A stretch of DNA of 64,000 bases. Origin: Solirubrobacterales bacterium 67-14 (GTDB lineage Bacteria; Actinomycetota; Thermoleophilia; Solirubrobacterales; 70-9). Below the pieces are notes generated by a model. That model had not been told where the DNA came from, made no database searches, and saw only the letters and a list, made by a program, of their open reading frames with translations. Below are positions 18,814 to 27,327 of this stretch, piece after piece. The stretch lies in the NCBI GenBank assembly GCA_001897355.1, contig MKST01000007.1, positions 248,228 through 312,227 of the forward strand, read 5' to 3'. The number at the start of each line of letters is the position of its first letter. The first letter of the stretch is position 1. Made by a program: the position numbers and the translations under genes.

Positions 18814-20109
18814 ATGAAGCGTTTGCTGGTGGTTTTGCTGATCGGGATGGGTGTGCTTGCCTTTGCCGGCGGTGCCGAGGGTGCGAGCCTCGTCTACCTG
18901 GACCAGTCGGGTGACGTCGCGGCCGCGCGAGCCAACGGTTCCGCCGCCGGCAAGCTGGTCAGCAACGGACTCAAGAAAGGTCCGATCGCGGTCGACGGCA
19001 AGGGGCGGATCGCCTACTACCAAAAGGCCGACGGCAGTCCCTTCCATTACCTGATCGACAAGGACGGCAAGAATCTGTCCGGTCCCTGGCTCTTCAACGA
19101 CATGGGGATCTGCGGCGCGATTTCACCGTTCCGGCTCGCCGCCTCACCCGACGGCACCTGGCTGGCTGCCACCTACATCCGCGGCAACGATTGCAGCAAC
19201 GCCACTTTCTCGGTCAGGACCAGACTGATCGATTCCGACGGCCCGACCCTGAACGAGGGTGTCTACGGCGCCACCACCGACCTGGTCGAACCCCGGTTCC
19301 TGCCCCAGGACCAGCCCCGGCTCAGCGGCGTGATCAGCAACCAGATCAATATCTGGCGAAGCCCTTCGGACCCGGTCATGGAACCCTGGATCAGCCTCAA
19401 CGACCCGAATTGGGACATCGACAGCTTCGACTATGACCCGACCCGGAACCGCATGATCATGGAGCAGTCCCTCACCGGCCAACCCGACGGCGGAAAACGA
19501 CGGGACTTCCTGCTGGTCGACTTCGACTCGCCCGGCGGGGCGCTCAACCCTGTCTGTGCCTATGACGGGCTGGTCGCGAAAACAGCCGATCGGGCGCGGC
19601 CCCGCTACTCCCCCGACGGCAAGCAGATCGCCTGGTCCGGCCCGGCCGGGATCTATGTTTCACCGGCGCCGACCGACAACGGCGGCACCTGCACCCTTTC
19701 GCCGAAGCTGGTTGTGCCCGGAGGCAGCCAGGTCGAGTGGGCGCCCTTCGACCTCGCCAGCCCGCCAGCCGCGAAGCTGCGGATCACCGGCGTGAGCGGC
19801 ACCACCCGGGCCGGCTTCCGCAAGGGGGCGACGGTGAAGGTGACGGCACCGGCCAGCGGCAAGGTGACGGTCAAGGCCACCGTCTCGAAGACGGCCGCCA
19901 AGAAGCTGAAGCTGGCCAAGAAGCCGCGCGGCCCGATGGTCGTGGCGAGCGGATCCAAGAAAGCGGCCAAGGCCGGCGACTTGGCGATCAAGCTCAAGCC
20001 GACCGCGAAGGTGAAGTCGGCCTGGCGCAAGCTGGCCGGGGTCCGGGTCACGCTGAAAGCCGTTCAGGGCTCTCGCAGCGCGACCCGGACCGTGAAGCTG
20101 ACCCGCTAG
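18814..20109 (+). CDS. secreted hypothetical protein, TolB/propeller-like, Lys-rich C-terminal module
   Basis: Signal peptide MKRLLVVLLIGMGVLAFAGGAEGA; 'RPRYSPDGKQIAWSGPAGIYV'; C-term 'KVTVKATVSKTAAKKLKLAKK...RTVKLTR'. Confidence 0.75.
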   Translation: MKRLLVVLLIGMGVLAFAGGAEGASLVYLDQSGDVAAARANGSAAGKLVSNGLKKGPIAVDGKGRIAYYQKADGSPFHYLIDKDGKNLSGPWLFNDMGICGAISPFRLAASPDGTWLAATYIRGNDCSNATFSVRTRLIDSDGPTLNEGVYGATTDLVEPRFLPQDQPRLSGVISNQINIWRSPSDPVMEPWISLNDPNWDIDSFDYDPTRNRMIMEQSLTGQPDGGKRRDFLLVDFDSPGGALNPVCAYDGLVAKTADRARPRYSPDGKQIAWSGPAGIYVSPAPTDNGGTCTLSPKLVVPGGSQVEWAPFDLASPPAAKLRITGVSGTTRAGFRKGATVKVTAPASGKVTVKATVSKTAAKKLKLAKKPRGPMVVASGSKKAAKAGDLAIKLKPTAKVKSAWRKLAGVRVTLKAVQGSRSATRTVKLTR

Positions 20110-20110
20110 G

Positions 20111-21592
20111 TCAAGCGGATTCCAGGGCGGCCTTCGCCTCGTCGGCCCCGTCGGCCTGTGCCGCCTCGGCGTGCTCGCGACTGTCCTTGCTGGAGATCAG
20201 GGTCGCGGCGAGGATCGCCCCGGCCAGGGCGAAGAACGCCCCGACCATGAAGGCGTCGGCGAAGCCGTCGGTCAAGGCGACCGCCTGGCTCGCCCCCGAC
20301 GCGAACGAGTCGCTGGTCGAGGAGTTCGCGATCGAGGCGAGGATCGCTAGGCCGAGCGCGCCACCTACCTGCTGTGAGGTGTTGATCAGGCCAGAGGCCA
20401 GGCCGGCCTCCTCGCGCTTGGTGCCCGACATCGCGGCGATGGTCACGGGGACGAAGGTCAGCCCGAGGCCGATGCCGGCCAGGACCGAGGGTCCCAGGAC
20501 ATCGACCCAGAAGGAACCGTCGGCGCTGATCTGGGTGAACCAGCCGAGCGCCACCGCGACGAAGAGCAGCCCGGTGGTCATGATCGGCTTGAAGCCCAAC
20601 CGGGTCACCAGCTGACCGGCTACTCCCGCGGCGAGGATGATCGCGATCGCCAGCGGCAGATAGGCCAGGCCGGCCTCGAGCGCGTCGAGTCCCAGCACCT
20701 GCTGCAGGTAGAGGGTGATCAGGAAGAACATCGAGAACAGCGACATGCCGGTCAGGATCCCGACCACGTTGGCGCCGCGCAGGGTGCGCATGCGGAAGAT
20801 CGAGAACGGCACCAGCGGCTTGCGGGTCCGCAGTTCGATCACCACGAAAGCGACGATCAGGGCCAGGCCGACCCCGCCCCGGACCAGGGTCTCGGTCGAG
20901 GTCCAGCCGGCGTTCGCGGCGTCGACCAGGGCGTAGACCAGGATCGCCAGGCCGGCCGTGATCGTGATCGCGCCCGGGATGTCAAGCGTGCGCTCCGACT
21001 CGTCCTCTTCACGCGATTCGAGCAGCCGCTGCGGCGCCTGCCAGACGACGAAGGCGGCGATCGGAACGTTGACGAACAGCACCCACTCCCAACCGGCCCA
21101 CTCGGTCAGCACGCCGCCGAGCAAAACGCCGGCCGCGCCGCCGGCTCCGGCCACCGCACCCCAGATGCCGAGCGCTCGGTTGCGTTCGGATCCTTCGGCG
21201 AAGGTGGTGGTGACGATCGAGAGCGCCGCCGGCGAGGCGATTGCCGCGCCGAGCCCCTGCACCGCCCGGGCGGTGATCAGCCAGGCCTCGGACTGGGCCA
21301 GGCCACCGGCCAGCGAGGCGATCCCGAACAGCGACATGCCGATCATGAACATGCGGCGCCGCCCGAGGAAGTCGGCCAGGCGGCCACCGAGCAGCAGGAA
21401 GCCACCGAAGACGAGGGTGTAGCTGTTGACGACCCAGGAGAGGCTGTCCTGGTCGATATCGAGCGCCTTGCCGATCGAGGGCAGGGCGACGTTGGTGATC
21501 GAGGCGTCGATCACCACGACGAACTGGGTGAGGGCGAGCAGCAGAAGGGCCAGGTTCTTGGCCCTTGGCGTGCTCAGATCCGGTGTTGACAC
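20111..21592 (-). CDS. MFS transporter, DHA2 family
   Basis: 'FVVVIDASITNVALPSIGKALDIDQDSLSWVVNSYTLVFGGFLLLGGRLADFLGRRRMF'. Confidence 0.93.
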   Translation of the reverse strand: MSTPDLSTPRAKNLALLLLALTQFVVVIDASITNVALPSIGKALDIDQDSLSWVVNSYTLVFGGFLLLGGRLADFLGRRRMFMIGMSLFGIASLAGGLAQSEAWLITARAVQGLGAAIASPAALSIVTTTFAEGSERNRALGIWGAVAGAGGAAGVLLGGVLTEWAGWEWVLFVNVPIAAFVVWQAPQRLLESREEDESERTLDIPGAITITAGLAILVYALVDAANAGWTSTETLVRGGVGLALIVAFVVIELRTRKPLVPFSIFRMRTLRGANVVGILTGMSLFSMFFLITLYLQQVLGLDALEAGLAYLPLAIAIILAAGVAGQLVTRLGFKPIMTTGLLFVAVALGWFTQISADGSFWVDVLGPSVLAGIGLGLTFVPVTIAAMSGTKREEAGLASGLINTSQQVGGALGLAILASIANSSTSDSFASGASQAVALTDGFADAFMVGAFFALAGAILAATLISSKDSREHAEAAQADGADEAKAALESA

Positions 21593-21628
21593 GTGTACTC
21601 CTGACGACTGGGGTAAGCTTTGAAAGCG

Positions 21629-21676
21629 GAATCTCGATTCATGTTGATTCGGGCACTATACGGAACTAAGATTCCG
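21629..21676. promoter_or_regulatory. putative TetR operators between divergent MFS and TetR genes
   Basis: GAATCTCGATTC (21629-21640) and CGGAACTAAGATTCCG (21661-21676), sharing GATTC/GAATC half-sites. Confidence 0.5.
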
Positions 21677-21695
21677 TTTGTCAAGGATAGGCATC

Positions 21696-22253
21696 GTGGA
21701 AAAAACGCTCAGGGCCGACGCCCGCCGCAATCGGGAGAAGATCATGGTCGCCGCTCGCGAACTCTTCGCGCGTGAGGGCGAGGACGTGCAGATCGAGCAG
21801 ATCGCGGCCCACGCCGGGGTCGGCATCGGCACCGTCTACCGCCACTTCCCGACCAAGCAGGACCTGGTCACCGAGTTGGTGCGGTCCCGATTCCAGCAAT
21901 TCACCGAGATCGCCCTCGCAGCCGAGGAGATCGAGGACCCGGCCGAGGCGGTGGCCACCCTGTTCACCGAGTCGGCGAACGCGGTCGAAGGCGACGCCGG
22001 CTTCCAGATGGCGATCATGGGCGTCGAGGATCTCGAGTGGGAAGGGATCGAGGAAGAGAAGGCCGCCTTCGCCGGCCCCGCCACCCGGATCATCGAGCGC
22101 GCGGTGAAAGCCGGGGCGATCCGGCCCGATTTCTCCTTCGACGACTTTCCGATGCTGATGTGCGGGATCACCTCGACCATGTACTTCGGCCCGGGCGGCG
22201 GCGAGTGGCGCCGCCACCTCGACTTGATCCTGGCCGGCCTCCGCCCCGGTTAG
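21696..22253 (+). CDS. TetR/AcrR transcriptional regulator
   Basis: 'NREKIMVAARELFAREGEDVQIEQIAAHAGVGIGTVYRHFPTKQDLV'; GTG start. Confidence 0.92.
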   Translation: MEKTLRADARRNREKIMVAARELFAREGEDVQIEQIAAHAGVGIGTVYRHFPTKQDLVTELVRSRFQQFTEIALAAEEIEDPAEAVATLFTESANAVEGDAGFQMAIMGVEDLEWEGIEEEKAAFAGPATRIIERAVKAGAIRPDFSFDDFPMLMCGITSTMYFGPGGGEWRRHLDLILAGLRPG

Positions 22254-22258
22254 CCACT

Positions 22259-22301
22259 GACCTTGAAGTTTCGAGCGCTATATGGCCGGAATTTCAACCT
22301 C
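22259..22301. repeat. 43-nt hairpin repeat, copy B
   Basis: GACCTTGAAGTTT-CGAGCGCTATATGGCCG-GAATTTCAACCTC; between convergent genes. Confidence 0.85.
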
Positions 22302-22314
22302 ACCGCAGGCCAGG

Positions 22315-23082
22315 TCAGTTGACGAGCAGGCCGCCGTCGACCGGTAGCAGGGCGCCGGTCACGTAAGAAGAGGCGTCGGAAGCGAGGAAGACCGCCGCCC
22401 TGACCAGCTCCTCGGCCTCGCCCTTGCGGCCGGCCGGGACGCGGAACATCATCTGTTCCAGGTAGCCCTCCGGGTACTGGTCGGTCATCTCCGATTCGAA
22501 GAAACCGGGAGCGAGGGCGTTCACACGAATGTTCTTGCGGCCGGTCCACTGCTGGGCGAGGTCACGGGTCAGGCCGATGATCGCCGCCTTCGATGAGGAG
22601 TAGGCGGCTTGCGGCAGGTGCGCGGTGGTCGAGCCGAGCACGCTGCCGATGTTGACGATGCTGCCGCCGCCGCTCTTGCCCATCACCCGGCCGCAGGCCT
22701 GGGCCATGTAATAGGAGCCGTTCAGATTCACATCGATCACCTGGCTGAACTGCTCCGGGGTCTCGCGGGTCGCCGGCACGGCGGTGGCCACGCCGGCGTT
22801 GTTGACCAGGACGTCGACCCCGCCCAGGTTGGCGACGGTCTCCTCGACCACCCGCTCGCAATCCTCCGGTTTGGCGACGTCGGCGTTGACCGCGATCACG
22901 CGGTGGCCCATCGCCTCGATCGCCTCCCGGGTCGCCTCCAGCTTCTCGACCCGCCGGGCGCAGATCGCGACGTCGGCGCCGGCCTCCGCCAAACCTTTGG
23001 CGAAGGCCACGCCGAGCCCCGACGAGGCTCCGGTGACGATCGCGACCTTTCCGTCCAGGGAGAAGCTGTCGAGAATGCTCAT
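22315..23082 (-). CDS. short-chain dehydrogenase/reductase
   Basis: 'VAIVTGASSGLGVAFAKGLAEAGADVAICARR', 'LVNNAGVA', 'YSSSKAAIIGLTRDLA', 'VNALAPGFFESEM'. Confidence 0.95.
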   Translation of the reverse strand: MSILDSFSLDGKVAIVTGASSGLGVAFAKGLAEAGADVAICARRVEKLEATREAIEAMGHRVIAVNADVAKPEDCERVVEETVANLGGVDVLVNNAGVATAVPATRETPEQFSQVIDVNLNGSYYMAQACGRVMGKSGGGSIVNIGSVLGSTTAHLPQAAYSSSKAAIIGLTRDLAQQWTGRKNIRVNALAPGFFESEMTDQYPEGYLEQMMFRVPAGRKGEAEELVRAAVFLASDASSYVTGALLPVDGGLLVN

Positions 23083-23118
23083 GGCCGGAGCGTATCGCCG
23101 CCCCGGCCGCCAGCACGG

Positions 23119-23598
23119 CTACAGCAGATCGTCGATCTGGCCCATCGCCAGGGTCATGCCCTCGTCCATGCCCATCTCGAGCAGTTGTTCGAGCTCCTCG
23201 AGCGAGTTGAACTTGGTGACGGTGGTCATCTTCGTCTTCCCGCCCGCTTCGTCGAGGGTCATTTCCATGACCATGTTCGGCATCTGGTCATTCGGGCTGC
23301 CGTCCTCGGTGGCGAAGCCGTCCAACAATCGGATCCGGCGGTTCTCCTCGATCGCTTCGAAGCGCCAATAGCCCGGGGCCTTTTCTCCCTCCGGTCCGGT
23401 CATGTGGTACTCGGCCTTGCCGCCCTCGGTGAATTCGAAGGTGGTGAAGGTGGCCGGCCAGGTCGGTGGCCCCCACCACTTCTCCAACTTGCGCGGGTCT
23501 TCCCACACCTGCCAGACCTGATCCACGGACGCATCGAATTCGGCGACCACGGTCATTTCGAGTTTCTCCCGGTCGGGGGTGGTGCTGATGACGGTCAT
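23119..23598 (-). CDS. SRPBCC (AHSA1-like) protein
   Basis: 'VDQVWQVWEDPRKLEKWWGPPTWPATFTTFEFTEGGKAEYHMTGPEGE'; ATGA overlap with the upstream ArsR gene. Confidence 0.92.
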   Translation of the reverse strand: MTVISTTPDREKLEMTVVAEFDASVDQVWQVWEDPRKLEKWWGPPTWPATFTTFEFTEGGKAEYHMTGPEGEKAPGYWRFEAIEENRRIRLLDGFATEDGSPNDQMPNMVMEMTLDEAGGKTKMTTVTKFNSLEELEQLLEMGMDEGMTLAMGQIDDLL

Positions 23599-24020
23599 CT
23601 GCGTTTCCTTTCCTCTGCTCGTTTGCGGTCGCCGACCTGCCGTTCTTCGCCGAGGATCTGGCCGATCGCGTTGATCCGCTGGGTCCAGATGCGTTCGTAC
23701 TCGGCCAGCAGTTCGGTCGCCCGCCGCAGGGTTTCCGGGTTGTTCTGAACCAGCTTCTGCCTTCCGTCTACCCGTTTGGTCACGAGTGAAGCCTTCTCGA
23801 GCACGCTCACGTGCTTCTGGATCGCGGCGAAGCTGACTTCGTACTGCCGGGCCAGGTCGGAGATCGACTGCTCGCTCTGGCTGACCTTGCCCATGATGTC
23901 GCGGCGGGTGCGGTCGGAGAGCGCGTGGAAGATCAGGTCAACCTGATCCTCGTCGAATTCCGGTCCGGCGGCGTCTGGCTTTGTCGGCAAACCTACAACC
24001 ATTTGGTTGTAACTTAGCAC
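23595..24020 (-). CDS. ArsR/SmtB-family HTH regulator
   Basis: 'DLIFHALSDRTRRDIMGKVSQSEQSISDLARQYEVSFAAIQKHVSVLEKASLVTKR'; true start may be ATG at 24002. Confidence 0.9.
   Translation of the reverse strand: MLSYNQMVVGLPTKPDAAGPEFDEDQVDLIFHALSDRTRRDIMGKVSQSEQSISDLARQYEVSFAAIQKHVSVLEKASLVTKRVDGRQKLVQNNPETLRRATELLAEYERIWTQRINAIGQILGEERQVGDRKRAEERKRR
23994..24011. promoter_or_regulatory. palindromic operator at ArsR start
   Basis: TACAACCA-TT-TGGTTGTA, perfect 8-bp arms. Confidence 0.65.
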
Positions 24021-24124
24021 AGTTCGAAATCGCCCCCGGCCGACGGTCCAGGCGCCGACAGCCGAGTTATCGGCAAATAGGTCTGAAAACTAGGCTGTGG
24101 GCCGCTTTGGGCCCGACGTCGAAG

Positions 24125-26632
24125 CTAGTGGTGCCGCGGGTGGTGACGACGACGTGGGCGGACCGTCACGGACTTGGTGGCGGAAGCGCCGCCCGCGTTG
24201 GCGGAGCTCGCTTTGAAGGCGAGCGTCTTCTGCCCGACTTTCTTCAGCTTGACCCGGATCTTGACCACCTTCGAGCTGCCGGCGGGCACTCCGCCGACCT
24301 TCTTCGACAGGTTCGCCCCGCCGCCGGTCACCTTCAGCGTCACTCCGGAAGCGGCCGCGTTGCCGCTGTTGGTGATCCGAGCCTTGAAGGTGGGGCTGCC
24401 GCCCTTCCTGGTGCTGGACGGTCCGGTGACCTTGACCTTGCTGATCTTGGCGGTCTTCGGTTGGGTCACCGACCCCGGGTTGACAGTCTGGGTCAAGGCC
24501 GCCGAGGTCGAAGCGCCGAACAGCGTGTTGCCGGAGTAGGAAGCAACGATCGAGTGCGTGCCGGGCGAACCGTAGGTGACCGGGCAGGTGAATTTGCCGC
24601 CCTGTTTCAGAGCCGCGGCCGCACAGCCGCTGATCGTGGCGCCGCCATCCTTGAACGCGACAGTGCCGCTGCTCGGCGGCGGTGAAACGGTCGCCGTGAA
24701 AGTGACCTGCTGGCCGGCCTTGGAAGGCTGGGCGGAGGAAACAACCTGGATGGTGGTCGGAGTCAGCGCGTCACCCGCCCCGGTCTCGACCGCGCCGATG
24801 TCGCAGGAAGCACCGTCCGCGCCGGGTCGCGGTTCGCCCCGCTGGTCGTTGGGGATGTCGCAGGAAGCCAGCGGCACGCCGCCGATCGCAGCGCTGCCAG
24901 GGGCCGGGACCATGGTCTCGGTCGGGCCGCCGTGGTCGCCGAGCAGCCCGAGTTGGGGATCGACGTTGGTCAGGCCGAAGCAGAGGCTTCCGTCGTTGGG
25001 GTAACTCAGGTTGTTGCCCTGGTCAGAGAACTCGTGGTAGTTGTCGATATTCTGGTACTGGATGCAGTTCTTGTCGCCGAGGGCCGAGTTGCCGTTCGAG
25101 ACGACCAGGGTCCGCTTCATATAGATCCCCGATCCACCCGGGTTGTAGCGCCCGCCGGCCGCGATGCCGGCGCCGATGCCGCGACCACCGGGGATACCGG
25201 CATCCTGTCCGCCACCGCCCAGTCCCTTGCTGCCGAGGAAGTTCTTCGCGATCGTCAGGTGGGTCACCGTGGTCGAGTGGTCGTGGGAGCCCTGGGCCCA
25301 GATCCCACCGCCGTCCCCGCCGAAGCCGCCCGGGCCGCCGCCGAGGCTGGACGCACCCAACGGACCACCACCGCCGGTCCCGCCATCACCGGTCTGGTTG
25401 CCGGTGATGGTCAGGTTGATCAGGGTCATCTCACCCTGGTGCCAAGAGCCGTTCAACAGCCCTCCGCCACGACCACCCCCGCCGCCGTTGCCGGCGCTGC
25501 CGCTGGCCCTGAAAGTGCCGCTGGTGTCCTGGCCGCCCGGGCCGGAAGGCCCGCCGAGGCCGCCGGCTCCGGTGCCGTTGCCGCTGACCGTGGAATTGGT
25601 GAGCGTCGCCGATCCGAGGTTGTAGACGCCACCGCCACCGCGCGCCTCATCGGTGAACGTGTTGGAGCACCCGCTGCAGTACGCCTTGCCGTTGTCGCCG
25701 CCATCGCCGCCGGAGCCGCCGTTGCCGCCGGAGGTGAAGGTGCCGTTGCCGCCGGCCCCCTGATGCCCGGCACCGCCGTTGCCACCGCGACCGGAGAAGT
25801 TGTGCTTGATGGTGGTCCTGTCGATCGAAAGCGAACCGAAGTTCGAGTTGAAGATGCCTCCGCCGCTGCCACCGGGGCCACCGTCGCCGCCGGAGCGACC
25901 CGATGCGTTGTGCCCGGAGGCGTTGACACCGGCGCCGCCATCACCGCCGTCGCCGCCTTGACCGGCGACGTTGTCGGAGATCACCGAGTCGTTGATCGCA
26001 AGCGAGGCGTTGTCCGCGTTGTAGATGCCGCCCCCGCCGCCACCGTAGCCGGCGCCTCCGCCGGATTCCTCGATCCCTCCGTTCCAGCCGTCTCCACCAT
26101 CGCCGGCGTGGTTCGCCGTGACGACCACATGGTCGAGGGTCAGGCTGCCCTGGTTGAAGATCCCGCCGCCGTTTTGACCGGAGTAGGCAGAGTAGAGGCT
26201 GGTCGCCGGGCCACCGTCGAAGGCATGGCCCCCGGTGACCGTGAGCCCGGACATCTTCACGGTGGCTCCGTTCGCGATCTCGAAGACGCGCCCCGCGACA
26301 CCGCCGGTTCCGTCGATCACCGTGGTCAACGGATTGTTGACGTTGTCCCCGTTGATCTCGACATTCACGCCGGCGGGCACCAGGATCTGGCCGTTGGTCG
26401 GGGTGTAGGTGTTGGCCGCAAGGTTGATCGGGGTGGGTCCGCCACTGACCACGTCCCCACAGGACGTGCCGCTGTTGTCGTCAGCCACGGCCTGGATCGC
26501 GGCGCGCAGCGAGCAGCCGCTCTCGCCGGTCGAGGAAACGGTCATCGCGGAAGCGGAGGCGACGACAAACCCCAGGACGGCAGAGACGGACAACACGAGA
26601 ACGACTACCGGACGAAACGAAAACCTTCTCAC
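24125..26632 (-). CDS. secreted parallel beta-helix (choice-of-anchor-Q-like) Gly-rich protein
   Basis: Start at GTG 26632 (VRRFSFRPVVVLVLSVSAVLGFVVASASA); 'GCSLRAAIQAVADDN', Gly-rich repeats, Ig-like/CARDB-like C-term, RRRHHPRHH end. Track ORF upstream part overlaps TetR and is not used. Confidence 0.8.
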   Translation of the reverse strand: MRRFSFRPVVVLVLSVSAVLGFVVASASAMTVSSTGESGCSLRAAIQAVADDNSGTSCGDVVSGGPTPINLAANTYTPTNGQILVPAGVNVEINGDNVNNPLTTVIDGTGGVAGRVFEIANGATVKMSGLTVTGGHAFDGGPATSLYSAYSGQNGGGIFNQGSLTLDHVVVTANHAGDGGDGWNGGIEESGGGAGYGGGGGGIYNADNASLAINDSVISDNVAGQGGDGGDGGAGVNASGHNASGRSGGDGGPGGSGGGIFNSNFGSLSIDRTTIKHNFSGRGGNGGAGHQGAGGNGTFTSGGNGGSGGDGGDNGKAYCSGCSNTFTDEARGGGGVYNLGSATLTNSTVSGNGTGAGGLGGPSGPGGQDTSGTFRASGSAGNGGGGGRGGGLLNGSWHQGEMTLINLTITGNQTGDGGTGGGGPLGASSLGGGPGGFGGDGGGIWAQGSHDHSTTVTHLTIAKNFLGSKGLGGGGQDAGIPGGRGIGAGIAAGGRYNPGGSGIYMKRTLVVSNGNSALGDKNCIQYQNIDNYHEFSDQGNNLSYPNDGSLCFGLTNVDPQLGLLGDHGGPTETMVPAPGSAAIGGVPLASCDIPNDQRGEPRPGADGASCDIGAVETGAGDALTPTTIQVVSSAQPSKAGQQVTFTATVSPPPSSGTVAFKDGGATISGCAAAALKQGGKFTCPVTYGSPGTHSIVASYSGNTLFGASTSAALTQTVNPGSVTQPKTAKISKVKVTGPSSTRKGGSPTFKARITNSGNAAASGVTLKVTGGGANLSKKVGGVPAGSSKVVKIRVKLKKVGQKTLAFKASSANAGGASATKSVTVRPRRRHHPRHH

Positions 26633-26711
26633 TATGTGAAACCTCTTCCCCGATTGGAACCCCGCGAAAACTTCTCTCCGACTTTCTTCGCTTTGCCGGC
26701 CTGTGTCAAGG

Positions 26712-27323
26712 TCAATCGGGGCGGTCGATCGCGCCGGCCGAACGGATGAAGAGATCCTTTGCCGCTTCGAGGCGTCCCGCTTCGTAGCCCTCCAGGCGCT
26801 CGATCGCCAGGCCTTCCACGCCGGCCATGAGGTAGGTCGAGACCGCCGGCACCTCTGACGGGGGGACTCTGGCCTCGGCCAGGTAACCGGAGACCACCTC
26901 TCGCCAGCGGCCCTTGACTTCGTGGAGCGCCCGGCGGATCTCGTCGTCGACCACCGAGACCGCACTCAGGTCGAAATAGAGCCGGGCGACCCGGGTGTCG
27001 GCGTCCATCACCTTCCAGAGCCCGGCGATCATCCCGCCGGCGATCCTCTCGACCGTGTCGACGTCTTCGAGCTCGGCCAGCACCGCGGCCGTGATCTGCT
27101 CGCCGATCCGGTCGGCCACCGCGGTCACCAGCCCCTGCTTGGAGCCGAAGTAATACGAGATCAGGGACTTGTTCTCACCGGCCCGGACCGCCACCTTGGC
27201 GTAGGTGAGCCCGGCGTATCCCTCCTCGAGCAGGGTTTCGTAGGCGGCGTCGAGAACCCGTTCTCGGGCCCCGGATGAAGGGCGCCCGGGGCCACGGGCT
27301 TTCTTTTGAGCCGAGGCCTCCAA
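26712..27323 (-). CDS. TetR-family regulator
   Basis: 'RERVLDAAYETLLEEGYAGLTYAKVAVRAGENKSLISYYFGSKQGLVTAVADRIGEQ'. Confidence 0.88.
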   Translation of the reverse strand: MEASAQKKARGPGRPSSGARERVLDAAYETLLEEGYAGLTYAKVAVRAGENKSLISYYFGSKQGLVTAVADRIGEQITAAVLAELEDVDTVERIAGGMIAGLWKVMDADTRVARLYFDLSAVSVVDDEIRRALHEVKGRWREVVSGYLAEARVPPSEVPAVSTYLMAGVEGLAIERLEGYEAGRLEAAKDLFIRSAGAIDRPD

Positions 27324-27327
27324 CGGG

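Noticed and set aside
25150-26200. Repetitive GCCGCC/CCACCG tracts resembling a direct-repeat array
   Set aside because: Unit length and spacing irregular, in frame with Gly-rich protein repeats; no conserved repeat/unique spacer pattern, so not CRISPR.
24932-26749. 605-aa + strand ORF
   Set aside because: Antisense shadow of the Gly-rich secreted protein; Ala/Val/Gly-rich with no domain.
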